Source of the DNA: Halogeometricum rufum
Lineage (GTDB): Archaea > Halobacteriota > Halobacteria > Halobacteriales > Haloferacaceae
Reading direction: 5' to 3'
Length of the DNA: 64,000 nt
NCBI RefSeq assembly: GCF_900112175.1
Contig: NZ_FOYT01000005.1
Location: forward strand, 124,001-188,000
Made by a program: the position numbers and the translations under genes. This document shows, piece by piece, positions 1-8,730 of the stretch. The notes under the pieces are model-generated. The model was not told the origin of the DNA, ran no database searches, and worked only from the letters and a program-made list of their open reading frames with translations. Position 1 is the first letter of the stretch; every line of letters begins with the position of its first letter.

Positions 1-71
1 ATCGTCGCGCCCTCGGGCGACGACACCTCGACCAGCGGGGAGCCGATGGTTTCGAGAATGTTGGCGTCCAT
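1..71 (-). CDS. PLP-dependent cysteine synthase family protein (partial, N-terminus only)
   Basis: Only the first 23 codons lie in the window; the gene runs off the left edge. The N-terminus (MDANILETIGSPLVEVSSPE) matches the start of cysteine synthase / cystathionine beta-synthase family proteins, where an 'ILxTIGxTPLV'-type segment opens the first domain. Known members use pyridoxal phosphate to make cysteine from O-acetylserine or O-phosphoserine and sulfide. The PLP lysine and substrate loops are outside the window, so the exact reaction cannot be told. It is divergent from the thioredoxin gene at 232. Confidence 0.75.
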   Translation of the reverse strand, partial: MDANILETIGSPLVEVSSPEGAT

Positions 72-231
72 CGTCGTCCGGTAGTAGGTTCGGCCCGAAA
101 ACGGTGGCGGACGGGGGCAAGAGACGCCGATACCCGCCGCGGCCGGTACGAATCCGCGTCGCACCGCGCGACGGACGGCGAACCTCTCCGCCACCGCGCG
201 CTTTACGTCGCCGCGGCCGCTACCCGGTCGC

Positions 232-618
232 ATGGCCGACGCCGAATCCGGAACGCTCGACACGATGCAGCCGAACCCCGCGTGGGACGCCGCCTCCTAC
301 GAGGACGCAGTGGACGCCCTCGCCGAGGACGGACTCGTCTTCAAGGTGTGGGGCGGCGACTGGTGCAAAGACTGCCGCACTCAACTGCCGGACTTCGCCG
401 CCGCCCTGCGGGCCGCGGAGGTACCCGAGGAGAACGTCGAACACTACCCCGTCGAGAAGGCCGACGACGGCAGCAAGGTCGGCCCCCTCGTCGAGGAGTA
501 CGACGTCGAACGCATCCCCACCGTCGTCGTCGAACGCGAGGGGAAGGAAGTCGCCCGCTTCGTCGAGGAGGAACGCGTCTCCGTCGCCGTCTACCTCGCC
601 CGACGGCTCTCCGAGTAG
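232..618 (+). CDS. Thioredoxin-family protein (WCKDC active site)
   Basis: A 128-residue single-domain thioredoxin-fold protein. The redox motif WCKDC puts the cysteine pair at residues 45 and 48, and the conserved cis-proline is in IPTVVV (Pro96). The dipeptide between the cysteines is Lys-Asp rather than Gly-Pro, so the redox potential probably differs from classical thioredoxin. There is no signal peptide or membrane segment, so it should act in the cytoplasm as a disulfide reductase or carrier. A CTTTACG element about 28 bases before the ATG suggests a leaderless transcript. The next gene follows on the same strand after 53 bases and may be co-transcribed. Confidence 0.88.
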   Translation: MADAESGTLDTMQPNPAWDAASYEDAVDALAEDGLVFKVWGGDWCKDCRTQLPDFAAALRAAEVPEENVEHYPVEKADDGSKVGPLVEEYDVERIPTVVVEREGKEVARFVEEERVSVAVYLARRLSE

Positions 619-671
619 CGCGTCTCCAGCCCCGTCCCCGCTCCGGACCTATCTACCCCTCCCCTCCACAG

Positions 672-1490
672 ATGCCCGCAGACGACTTCGAAGGCACGCA
701 CACGCTCCTGAGCGACGACTACGCCGGCGCGCTCGCGCGAACGGTCGACTCGCTGGTCCCGTACGCCGACCGAGGACTCGTCAGACTCGACGAACCGTGG
801 CTGGAGGAAGAACCGGACGGCGAGGACTGCCGCGAGGCGTGGGAGGCGGTCCGCGACCGGTTCGAGCGCGCGCCGGACGACGACGCGAGTTCCCGAGAAG
901 CGTGGCGCGTCGAACTCGTGGACGACGGAACGGGTTTGGATGCACTTTCACGTCTGGTCGAACTGGCGGGCGGCATCGCGGGCCGACACTTCGTCTTCGA
1001 GGTGGAACTCGCGCGCGAGGGGCGGACCGCGCTGAGCGCGATGCCGCACCACTCCGACCTCCGAGCCGACGCCGACGCGCTCCCCGAGGCGGCGTTCGCG
1101 GCCGCCGAAGACGCCCTCTCGGGCCTCGACGCCTGCCTCGTCGCCGACGACCCGGTCGCCGAGTGGGTCGCCCGCGACCGACGGTGGAGCGTCGGTCCGG
1201 CCGTCTGCGAGGAGACGCTGGACGAACGGCGGGCGAGTTGCTACGGCATCGCCAATCTCCGCGGCGTCGCCGTCGCCGCCGACGGGACGACGCTCCGACT
1301 GTCGTGGGGACTGGACGGCCCCGTCTCCGACGACCCCATCGGGAAGGCGCTGACGTGGACGATGGAGAAACTGTACCGCCCGCCAGCGGCGCTTCCCTGT
1401 GGAGACGCCGAACGGGCGGAGCGAGTGGCGACGTTCCTCGCCGAGACGCTCCGGCGGTTCGACGGCCGAGAGATACGCGGCGAGGCGTGA
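672..1490 (+). CDS. Conserved hypothetical haloarchaeal protein
   Basis: A 272-residue acidic soluble protein that I do not recognise. The ATG chosen lies just downstream of the thioredoxin gene; the reading frame stays open upstream but runs through that gene, and the protein-like composition begins at MPADDFEGTHTLL. The sequence alternates hydrophobic and charged segments as in a folded alpha/beta protein, with a CGD segment near the C-terminus and no transmembrane helices. It is convergent with the DUF255 gene, 20 bases away. No function is proposed. Confidence 0.8.
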   Translation: MPADDFEGTHTLLSDDYAGALARTVDSLVPYADRGLVRLDEPWLEEEPDGEDCREAWEAVRDRFERAPDDDASSREAWRVELVDDGTGLDALSRLVELAGGIAGRHFVFEVELAREGRTALSAMPHHSDLRADADALPEAAFAAAEDALSGLDACLVADDPVAEWVARDRRWSVGPAVCEETLDERRASCYGIANLRGVAVAADGTTLRLSWGLDGPVSDDPIGKALTWTMEKLYRPPAALPCGDAERAERVATFLAETLRRFDGREIRGEA

Positions 1491-1510
1491 GCGACGGCCG
1501 GACGAGCGGG

Positions 1511-3679
1511 TCAGTCGAAGTCCGCGTCCACGTCGTCCAAGTCCACGTCCGAGTCGAGGTCCACGTCCGGGCCGCCCTCGAACCACGAGAGCGCTTCCTC
1601 GACGGAGTGGGCGGGCGGCGAACAGGCGCGGCCCTCGCAGGCGTAGACGGTCGGTTCGCCGTCGCGCATCTCCCGGCCCCGCCAGACCGGCGGCACCTCG
1701 TCCAGACTCAGCGCGTCCAGCCACGGCGACAGGTCGTCGTCCGTCGGCGGCCGAACCGAGAGGACGGCGTCGGGCACGTAGCGTTCGGCCAGCGACCGGC
1801 GGAACGACTCGGGCAGGCCGTCGGCCGCGACGACGACTTCGGACCCGCCGCGGGCGCGCTTCTCGGCAGCCAGCGCCAGCGAGACGTGTTCGAGCGGCCG
1901 GCCGCGGATGCGGTCGGCGTGCGTGTCGAGCACCGTCCCCGCGACGGCGGCGAAGTCGGCGTCCGGGGCGAAGGCGTCGAGGTCCGACAGCAGGGAGACG
2001 GCGACGCCGACGCTGGACGGCGTCGACTGGTCCTGTAGCTCCTGCGGCCGGGTGACGAGCGCTTCGCCGTCGGCGGGGGTGAAGTAGAGCGTCCCCGCCG
2101 CCTCGTCGTAGAACGACGCGACGATTTCGCGGGCGAGGTCGACGGCGAACGCGAGGTGGGCCACGTCGCCCGTGGTCTGGTACAGGTCGAACGCGCCGCG
2201 GGCGAGGAAGGCGTAGTCCTCGAGGTAGCCCGCACCTTTCACGTCGCCGTCCTTGAACCGGCGGGAGAGCCTCCGCTCGTCGGCGTCCCAGAGGCGGTCG
2301 CGGACGAACTCGAGCGCGTCGGCCGCGAGTTCGGCGTACTCGTCGCCGAGGACGAGGCCGCCGCGCGCGAGGCTCGAAATCATCAGGCCGTTCCAGCCGG
2401 CCAGCACCTTCTCGTCGCGGGGCGGCCGCGTCCGCGACTCGCGGGCCTCGAACAGCGTCTCGCGGGCGGCGTCGAGGTGGTCGACGACGTCCTCGGTCGT
2501 CAGCCCGTGCGCCTCGGCCACCTCGTCGACCGGCGTCGAGACGGTGAGGACGGTGGTGCCGTTCTCGAAGTTCCCGCCGGACGTGACGCCGTAGTAGTCG
2601 CAGAACACGTCGGCGCGCGTCTCGTCGGCCAGCGCATCCCGCACCTGCTCGGGGGTCCAGACGTAGAACGTCCCCTCCTCGCCGCCGCTCTGCGCGTCGA
2701 GCGTGCTGTAGAACCCGCCGTCGGGGTGGCGGAGTTCCCGCGCGACGAAGTCGAACGTCTCGCGGGCGACTTCGGCGTAGTCCGCGCGGCCCGTGAGGCG
2801 GTGCGCGGCGAGGTAGGCGCGGGGAATCTCGGCGTTGTCGTACAGCATCTTCTCGAAGTGCGGGACGGTCCACTGTCGGTCGGTCGCGTAGCGGTGGAAG
2901 CCGCCGCCGACGTGGTCGTACAGGCCGCCGTTCGCCATCGCGTCCAGCGTCTCCATCGCCACGGCGAGCGGTTCGTCCTCGCCGGAGTGGACGGACGACC
3001 GGAGGAGGGCCTCGACGCGGCCGGGTTGGGGGAACTTCGGGCCGCCGGAGCCGAAACCGCCGTACTCGCGGTCCGCGCCGCGGATGGCGGCCTTGGCCAC
3101 CTCGCCGAGAATCTCGGTGCCGGGCGACTCGCCCGGGTCGTCCGGCGTCTCCTCCAGTTGGTCGCGAATCGCGCTCGTCCACTGCTCGGCGCGGTTCTCT
3201 ATCTCCTCGCGGTCGTTCTCCCACGCGTCGGCGAACGACCGGCAGAGGTCGAGGAAGCCGGGGACGTTGCCCCTGTCCCGCCGTTCCTCCTTCGGGAAGT
3301 ACGTGCCGACGTAGAACGGCTTGCCCTGCGGCGTGAGCCAGACGGAGAGGGGCCACCCGCCGCCGCCGGAGACGAGTTGGCAGATGGTCTGGTAGATTCG
3401 GTCCAGGTCGGGTCGCTCCTCTCTGTCCACCTTGACCGGGACGTACGACTCGTTCAGCACCTGCGCCACCGCCTCGTCCTCGAAGCTCTCGTCGGCCATG
3501 ACGTGACACCAGTGACACGCCGAGTAGCCGACCGAGAGGAAGATGGGGCGGTCCTCCTCGCGGGCGGCCTGCAGGGCCGTCTCGTCCCACGGTTGCCAGT
3601 TCACCGGGTTGTCGGCGTGTTGCTGGAGGTACGGGCTCTGCTCGTCGGCCAACCGATTGCGCCCCAACGCGTCGCTCAT
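1511..3679 (-). CDS. DUF255 thioredoxin-like / six-hairpin glycosidase-fold protein (YyaL/SPATA20 family)
   Basis: 722 residues, the normal length for this family. The N-terminal 160 residues are the DUF255 thioredoxin-like domain: NRLADEQSPYLQQHADNPV, then the CHWC motif (Cys55-Cys58) and 'VKVDREERPDLD'. The remainder resembles the (alpha/alpha)6 barrel of N-acylglucosamine 2-epimerases and glycosidases (for example HFEKMLYDNAEIPRAYL and DEKVLAGWNGLMISSLARGG). The family (bacterial YyaL, mammalian SPATA20) is widely conserved but its biochemical role is not settled. The last 20 residues are an Asp-rich tail. It is divergently distant from other genes and probably monocistronic. Confidence 0.9.
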   Translation of the reverse strand: MSDALGRNRLADEQSPYLQQHADNPVNWQPWDETALQAAREEDRPIFLSVGYSACHWCHVMADESFEDEAVAQVLNESYVPVKVDREERPDLDRIYQTICQLVSGGGGWPLSVWLTPQGKPFYVGTYFPKEERRDRGNVPGFLDLCRSFADAWENDREEIENRAEQWTSAIRDQLEETPDDPGESPGTEILGEVAKAAIRGADREYGGFGSGGPKFPQPGRVEALLRSSVHSGEDEPLAVAMETLDAMANGGLYDHVGGGFHRYATDRQWTVPHFEKMLYDNAEIPRAYLAAHRLTGRADYAEVARETFDFVARELRHPDGGFYSTLDAQSGGEEGTFYVWTPEQVRDALADETRADVFCDYYGVTSGGNFENGTTVLTVSTPVDEVAEAHGLTTEDVVDHLDAARETLFEARESRTRPPRDEKVLAGWNGLMISSLARGGLVLGDEYAELAADALEFVRDRLWDADERRLSRRFKDGDVKGAGYLEDYAFLARGAFDLYQTTGDVAHLAFAVDLAREIVASFYDEAAGTLYFTPADGEALVTRPQELQDQSTPSSVGVAVSLLSDLDAFAPDADFAAVAGTVLDTHADRIRGRPLEHVSLALAAEKRARGGSEVVVAADGLPESFRRSLAERYVPDAVLSVRPPTDDDLSPWLDALSLDEVPPVWRGREMRDGEPTVYACEGRACSPPAHSVEEALSWFEGGPDVDLDSDVDLDDVDADFD

Positions 3680-3755
3680 ACCCGAAGGACGGTGCCGCGG
3701 CGACTAAAGGACCGTGGAGACGGCGACTCGGTGCGCCGCCGGCGGGTCGGCCGCG

Positions 3756-5147
3756 TCAGGGCGTCAGGGCGAGGAGGGTCGACCGGCCGTCGGCGAGGTA
3801 GGCGGTGTCGGCGACGCCGACGGCGTCGAAGACGGTGTCGCGGCCGAACGAGGCGGTGGCCTCGCCCGCGGAGTCGACGGCGTAGACGGTCTTGAACGGG
3901 TCGTCGGCGTCCTCGGCGGTGATGGCGGTGGCGACCAGCGAGTCGTTCGTCGCCGCCTCCGGCCACGCGTTGTTCGACGGCGGGGCGAACGTCCAGCGTT
4001 CGCCGCCCGCGGCGTCGTACGCCGTCGCGGCGTCCTGCCGGACGCCGGACCGGGTGTAGAGCGTGTCGCCGTCGGGGTCGAAGAGCAACCACTGCCCGTA
4101 GTCGTCGTCGCGCCAGACGACGGTGCCGTCGGCGTCGACTGCGACGACGGCGTCGCCGCCGGCGTACAGTCGGTCGCCGGCGAGGCGGAGTTCGTGGACC
4201 GGCGCGTCGTACCGCCAGTCCACGTCGCCGTTCGCCGCGACGCCGGACAGGGTCGCCCCCTCGTCCTCGCCGGTGAGGACGAACGCTCGGTCGCCGGCGA
4301 CTTCGACCCGCGTCGCCGGGCCGTCGCCGACGGTGAAGCGCCTCGCACCGTCGCGGCCGAGGGCGACCAGTCCGCCGTCGGTGGCGACGACGACGCCCCA
4401 CTCGCCGACGGCGACGTCGTCGACGGCGGCGAACGTCCGTTCCCACGCGACCGTTCCGTCGGTGGGGTCGACCCCGTAGACGACCGTCGTGAGCGGTTCC
4501 TCGGGCGTCTGATGGCTCATCGGCGTCTCGTCGGCCGGCGGGAAGAACTCCAGACCGGTGGCGACGAGGAGGCCCGCGGAGACGCCCGCGACGCCGAGTT
4601 CCCGGTCGCGTTCCAGCGACCACCGTTCGTCGCCGGACGCCCGGTCGAACGCGTGGAGGGCGGTCCACTCCCGTTCGTCGGCCCGGCCGGCCACCGCGTA
4701 GACGGTGTCGCTGTCGAGCGTCACGCCCCACCCGCCGCGGGCGATTCGCTGGTAGGAGGCGTGGGACCCGCCGACCGCCTCGCCGTCCATCGGCGTTCGC
4801 CACCGGACCGACCGGTCGCCGGGGTCGACGGCCGCGACGGCCGAGTCGCCGCCGTCCCGACTCAGCGTCACGTACAGGGGCCCGCCGGCGTCCGCGGCGT
4901 CGGCGGCGTCCAGACCCAAGACGTGCCAGTCGTCGAACGACAGCGTCCAGTCGGGCGACCACGTCGGTAGGTCGCCGGGCGTCGTCGTCGGGGCGTCGTC
5001 GGCCCCGTTCGGGGCCGATTCGGTCGCGTTGGCGGTGTCGGCCGAGGCGGTGCCGTCGCCGCGGCGTGGACTGCCGACGCACCCGGTCGTCGTCGCCCCC
5101 GCTATCGCGCCCGCGCCCAGTCGGAGGAAGCGTCTGCGAGAGACCAT
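3756..5147 (-). CDS. PQQ-like beta-propeller lipoprotein
   Basis: 463 residues. The start at MVSRRRFLRLGAG gives a twin-arginine-type signal (SRRRFLRLG) followed by a lipobox, TTGCVG, with Cys23 as the probable lipidated residue, so the protein is likely exported folded and anchored outside the membrane. The body contains repeats of the outer-membrane BamB/PQQ type (for example SGDERWSLERD, DGTVAWERTF and DGTVVWRDDD), which form a beta-propeller. Such proteins in haloarchaea have no established ligand. It sits 76 bases upstream of the DUF255 gene on the same strand and could be co-transcribed with it. Confidence 0.87.
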   Translation of the reverse strand: MVSRRRFLRLGAGAIAGATTTGCVGSPRRGDGTASADTANATESAPNGADDAPTTTPGDLPTWSPDWTLSFDDWHVLGLDAADAADAGGPLYVTLSRDGGDSAVAAVDPGDRSVRWRTPMDGEAVGGSHASYQRIARGGWGVTLDSDTVYAVAGRADEREWTALHAFDRASGDERWSLERDRELGVAGVSAGLLVATGLEFFPPADETPMSHQTPEEPLTTVVYGVDPTDGTVAWERTFAAVDDVAVGEWGVVVATDGGLVALGRDGARRFTVGDGPATRVEVAGDRAFVLTGEDEGATLSGVAANGDVDWRYDAPVHELRLAGDRLYAGGDAVVAVDADGTVVWRDDDYGQWLLFDPDGDTLYTRSGVRQDAATAYDAAGGERWTFAPPSNNAWPEAATNDSLVATAITAEDADDPFKTVYAVDSAGEATASFGRDTVFDAVGVADTAYLADGRSTLLALTP

Positions 5148-5298
5148 ACACCCCGTCTCGGAGGGACCAGAAAGGGCCTTCCGGTGAGTGAAAGGGGCGT
5201 TTGAGAGTTCCTCGCGCGGGCCGGGACGCGGAGTCGCGAGCCCCCGCCGGCCCAAGAATATGCACGAACGTGGTCAGAACCGGTCGTGAAAAGAACAA

Positions 5299-5307
5299 CC
5301 TTTACAC
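5299..5307 (+). promoter_or_regulatory. TATA box for purD
   Basis: CCTTTACAC is centred about 28 bases before the purD ATG. This is the spacing of leaderless haloarchaeal promoters, so it supports the start at 5331 over the in-frame ATG-like codon 45 bases upstream. Confidence 0.6.
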
Positions 5308-5330
5308 TCTCGTGCGAGGTGGCTTCGCGT

Positions 5331-6623
5331 ATGACGGAGACGGCGCTTCTCGTCGGCGGCGGCGGCCGCGAACACGCCATCGCGCGTGCGTTGACTGCCA
5401 GCCCCGACTGCGAACTGTACGCGTGTGCGAGCAACCGCAACCCCGGCATCGCGTCGCTCGCGGCCGGGTTCGAGCAGGTGTCGGAGACGGCGGCCGACGA
5501 CATCGTCGCCTACGCGACCGAGGTGGGCGCGGACGTGGCCGTCGTCGGCCCCGAGTCGGCCCTCGAAGCGGGCGTCGCGGACGCCCTCGACGACGCCGGC
5601 GTCTACACGTTCGGCCCGCGGGCCGACGACGCCCGCATCGAGACGGACAAGGCGTTCCAACGGGAGTTCATGGCCGAAGAGTCGATTCCGGGCTGCCCCG
5701 ACTTCGCCGTGTTCGAGGACACCGAGGCCGCCTGCGAGTACGTCGACGACTACGACGGCGACCTGGCGGTCAAGCCCGCCGGTCTGACCGGCGGCAAGGG
5801 CGTGAAGGTCACCGGCGACCAGGTGACGAAAGAGGAAGCCAAAGCGTACCTGCGCGACTCCGACTACGACGAAGTCGTCCTCGAAGAGCGACTCGTCGGC
5901 GAGGAGTTCACCGTGCAGGCGTTCGTGGCGAACGGCGACGTGCGCCCGACGCCCGCCGTACAGGACCACAAGCGCGCCTACGAGGGCGACGAGGGGCCGA
6001 ACACCGGCGGCATGGGCAGTTACAGCGACGCCGCCGCGGAACTGCCGTTCATGTCGTTCGACGACTACGCGGCGGCCGTCGAGATTCTGGAAGCCACCGT
6101 GGCGGCGTTGGACGACTACAAGGGCGTCCTCTACGGCCAGTTCATGCTCACGGCCGAGGGCGTGAAGGTGGTGGAGTTCAACGCCCGGTTCGGCGACCCC
6201 GAGGCGATGAACACGCTGCCCGTCCTCGAGACGCCGTTCCTCGACGTGGTGACGGCCGGCCGCGACGGCGACGAACTGCCGGAACTCGAGTTCGCGGGCA
6301 AGGCGACGGTGTGCAAGTACGCCGTCCCCGACGGCTACCCGGCGGACCCCGATTCGGGGGCGCGCATCGAGGTGGACGAGGAGAACGTCGGCGACGCCCT
6401 CCTGTTCTACGCCAGCGTCGACGCCCGCGAGGACGGCCTCTACACGACCACCTCGCGGTCGTTCGCCGTCGTCGGCGTCGAAGACACCATCGAGGCGGCC
6501 GAACGGTCGGCGGAGGCGGGACTCGCCGCGGCGGGCGAGGGCCTGCGCGTCCGGCACGACATCGGTAAGCCCGAACTCGTGCAACGCCGCATCGACCACG
6601 TGGCCGAGTTGCGCGACGAGTAA
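5331..6623 (+). CDS. purD: Phosphoribosylamine--glycine ligase
   Basis: 430 residues, normal for the family. GAR synthetase joins phosphoribosylamine and glycine with ATP in step two of de novo purine synthesis, in the cytosol. The N-terminal nucleotide-fold segment starts ALLVGGGGREHAIARAL. The ATP-grasp region includes KPAGLTGGKGVKV and the signature DHKRAYEGDEGPNTGGMGSY, and the metal-binding segment is VVEFNARFGDPE. It appears monocistronic, with its own leaderless promoter. No other purine gene is adjacent. Confidence 0.96.
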   Translation: MTETALLVGGGGREHAIARALTASPDCELYACASNRNPGIASLAAGFEQVSETAADDIVAYATEVGADVAVVGPESALEAGVADALDDAGVYTFGPRADDARIETDKAFQREFMAEESIPGCPDFAVFEDTEAACEYVDDYDGDLAVKPAGLTGGKGVKVTGDQVTKEEAKAYLRDSDYDEVVLEERLVGEEFTVQAFVANGDVRPTPAVQDHKRAYEGDEGPNTGGMGSYSDAAAELPFMSFDDYAAAVEILEATVAALDDYKGVLYGQFMLTAEGVKVVEFNARFGDPEAMNTLPVLETPFLDVVTAGRDGDELPELEFAGKATVCKYAVPDGYPADPDSGARIEVDEENVGDALLFYASVDAREDGLYTTTSRSFAVVGVEDTIEAAERSAEAGLAAAGEGLRVRHDIGKPELVQRRIDHVAELRDE

Positions 6624-6697
6624 CCGCCTTCTCGGGGGCTGACAATCGGGCGTCGGATTGTTGCTCCGGCGCGACGAACGACGAGTCGGTGGTCGCG

Positions 6698-7705
6698 ATG
6701 GACGACACGCGCGGCGTCGACGACGGCGGACGCAACGACGACAACGGACGTAGCGACGGCGACGGCGGACGCAACGACGACAACGGACGTAGCGACGGCG
6801 ACGGCGGACGCAACGACGACAACGGACGTAGCGACGGCGACGACGGACGCGGGCGGGACGGACAGGTCGCCCGACTCCGCGGCCGCGGCGTCGGTTCGCC
6901 GTGGGCGTTCCCCGTCGTCTATCTCGGTTGGACGTACGCCTGGTGGGCGCTCGTCGTCGCTTCCGGGGAGTCGGTGTGGTCGTTCCCGAACGTGGCGTTC
7001 TTCCTCGTCGGGGGTCTCAGCCCCGTCATCGCCGGACTGGGTCTCACGTGGCTCGCCAGCGGACGGACCGGACTCCGTGACCTGTGGCGTCGGCTGACCG
7101 ACGTGCGTCGCGTCCGTCCGCGCTGGTGGGCGGCGGCGCTGCTGGTCTACCCCGCGCTCAACCTCGTCGTCGCCGGCGTGGGCCTGGTCACCGGCGTCAC
7201 GGACGCACCGCTCGAAGTCGCCGGCCTCGACCGCCTCCTCGACCCGATAGGGCTGTTCGGCCTCCTCGCGTTCTCGCTGCTGCTCCCGTTGCCCGAGGAA
7301 GTCGGCCTGCGGGGGTACTGGCTCGACCGGCTTCAGGCGCGGTGGACGGCGCTCGTCGCCAGCCTCGTCCTCGGGGTGACGTGGGCGGCGTGGCACGTGC
7401 CCCTGTTGTTCATGGAGGGGTACTACAGCACGACGACGTTCCAGCCCGAACCGGTCCCGTTCCTCGGGAGCATCGTGTTCGGCGCGGTGCTCTACACGTG
7501 GCTGTACAACAACACCGGCCGGAGCCTGCTGGTCGTCGTCGCCTTTCACTTCTCGGGTAACCTCGCCGGTGAACTCGTCGGGCTGACGCCCGCCCTGTAC
7601 GGCTACGGGTTCGCCGCGACGGCCGTCGCAGCGCTCTTCGTCACCGTCTGGTGGGGCGGGGGCACGCTTCGGCGCGGGGAGGAACCGGTCTCCGACCCGG
7701 CGTGA
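6698..7705 (+). CDS. CPBP-family intramembrane metalloprotease with N-terminal repeat
   Basis: 335 residues. The first 50 residues are a hydrophilic tandem repeat (GGRNDDNGRSDGD, three copies). Eight or so hydrophobic segments follow, with the CPBP (Rce1/abortive-infection-like) motifs: EEVGLR (Glu200, Glu201, Arg205), HVPLLF (His233) and AFHFSGNL near the C-terminus. The family comprises membrane-embedded glutamate-type proteases that process prenylated or bacteriocin-like peptides; the haloarchaeal substrates are unknown. The ATG was chosen over a GTG 9 bases upstream. The repeat is encoded by perfect 39-bp DNA repeats and is probably length-variable between strains. Confidence 0.88.
   Translation: MDDTRGVDDGGRNDDNGRSDGDGGRNDDNGRSDGDGGRNDDNGRSDGDDGRGRDGQVARLRGRGVGSPWAFPVVYLGWTYAWWALVVASGESVWSFPNVAFFLVGGLSPVIAGLGLTWLASGRTGLRDLWRRLTDVRRVRPRWWAAALLVYPALNLVVAGVGLVTGVTDAPLEVAGLDRLLDPIGLFGLLAFSLLLPLPEEVGLRGYWLDRLQARWTALVASLVLGVTWAAWHVPLLFMEGYYSTTTFQPEPVPFLGSIVFGAVLYTWLYNNTGRSLLVVVAFHFSGNLAGELVGLTPALYGYGFAATAVAALFVTVWWGGGTLRRGEEPVSDPA
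6725..6841 (+). repeat. 39-bp perfect tandem repeat (3 copies)
   Basis: Three exact 39-base units begin at 6725, 6764 and 6803, followed by a partial fourth. They are in frame with the CPBP protease and encode GGRNDDNGRSDGD three times. Perfect identity at the DNA level points to recent expansion by slippage or unequal recombination. Confidence 0.95.
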
Positions 7706-7724
7706 GGCGGCCCCGGGACGCGGA

Positions 7725-7734
7725 GCCTTTTATC
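7725..7734 (+). promoter_or_regulatory. TATA box for the acyltransferase gene
   Basis: CCTTTTATCC is centred about 27 bases before the GTG at 7757. This supports GTG as the true, leaderless start. Confidence 0.55.
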
Positions 7735-7756
7735 CGAACGGGACCAATCGACGGCC

Positions 7757-8326
7757 GTGAGCGACGACAACGACGCGGCGGGCGGCCGACACCACCGAGT
7801 GCAGCGCCATCCGACGCCCGGACCGCTGAACTCCCTGCAGTACTGGACGGACGCCAAGCCCGTCTGGCGAGTCGTCCTGAACTACCTCCTCGTGTGGGTG
7901 GCGCGTATCGCCCCCTTCCTCCGGTGGAAGAACTGGGCGCTGCGCCGACTCGGCGTCACCGTCGGCCGCGGCGTCTCGTGGGGGCTGGAGGCGACGCCGG
8001 ACGTGTTCTGGCCGGAACTCATCACGCTCGGCGACGACGTCATCGTCGGCTACGACTCGGTCATCCTCTGTCACGAGTTCCTGCAGGACGAGTACCGCAC
8101 CGGCGAAGTCGTCGTCGAAGACCGGGCGATGATCGGCGCGAAGGCCGTGCTCCTGCCGGGCGTCCGCGTCGGCGAGGGCGCGCAGGTGGCCGCGAACTCC
8201 CTCGTCACGCGGGACGTGCCGCCGGGGACGACGGTGGCGGGCGTCCCCGCGCGGCCGATGTCGGGCGCGGAACTGGACGACGGAGACGACGCGGACGCCG
8301 GAACCGACGCGGGCGACGGCGCGTGA
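7757..8326 (+). CDS. Left-handed beta-helix acyltransferase (hexapeptide-repeat family)
   Basis: 189 residues starting at GTG. After an N-terminal region with a hydrophobic stretch ([16 protein letters not shown]), residues about 65-170 show hexapeptide-repeat character, for example [33 protein letters not shown] and [19 protein letters not shown]. This ends in the typical VAGVPARP of maltose/galactoside O-acetyltransferase-like enzymes. Such enzymes move acetyl or other acyl groups from CoA to sugars or small molecules as trimers. The substrate is not predictable. The C-terminus is a disordered Asp-rich tail. Confidence 0.85.
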   Translation: MSDDNDAAGGRHHRVQRHPTPGPLNSLQYWTDAKPVWRVVLNYLLVWVARIAPFLRWKNWALRRLGVTVGRGVSWGLEATPDVFWPELITLGDDVIVGYDSVILCHEFLQDEYRTGEVVVEDRAMIGAKAVLLPGVRVGEGAQVAANSLVTRDVPPGTTVAGVPARPMSGAELDDGDDADAGTDAGDGA

Positions 8327-8347
8327 CCGTCGCCGGGACGCGGTGAC

Positions 8348-8728
8348 TCACGCCCGGTGGAACGCGTAGTACGAGAGGGGGAGTGCGACGAGGAGCGACG
8401 GCCAGAACCACCGCACCTGCGTGAGTGGGTCGGGCGGGGCGAAGACGGCTCCCGCGACGAACGCGGCGGCGACGGCACCCGCGGCCGTGCGCGCCAGTCG
8501 CTCGCGGTCGGTCGGCGGGCCGCGCGCGCCGAGTCGGCGGCGGACGAGGAGGTAGACGAGGGCGAACGGCGAGACGGCGCAGACGACGGCCCAGAACCGC
8601 GCGTGGTCGCTCCCTCGGGCCGCTGCGTCGGCGAAGACGGCGTACGCGAGTGCGACGCCGCCGGCGGCGGCCGCGACGGCCGCGAGACCGAACCCGACGA
8701 ACGCGACCGGTCCGGGTTGGAGGAGCAT
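8348..8728 (-). CDS. Small membrane protein of unknown function
   Basis: 126 residues with four predicted hydrophobic helices (PVAFVGFGLAAVAAAAGGVA, the ARFWAVVCAVSPFALVYLLV region, AAGAVAAAFVAGAVF and FWPSLLVALPLSYY) separated by a short Arg-rich loop. I do not recognise the family. It lies 2 bases downstream of the histidine kinase on the same strand and is almost certainly co-transcribed with it, so it may relate to that sensor. Confidence 0.75.
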   Translation of the reverse strand: MLLQPGPVAFVGFGLAAVAAAAGGVALAYAVFADAAARGSDHARFWAVVCAVSPFALVYLLVRRRLGARGPPTDRERLARTAAGAVAAAFVAGAVFAPPDPLTQVRWFWPSLLVALPLSYYAFHRA

Positions 8729-8730
8729 CC

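Noticed and set aside
948-3590. An 880-codon minus-strand open frame over the DUF255 gene and its neighbour
   Set aside because: It is an out-of-frame shadow of the DUF255 gene at very high GC. Its translation is Arg/Pro/Gly-rich with no family-like sequence.
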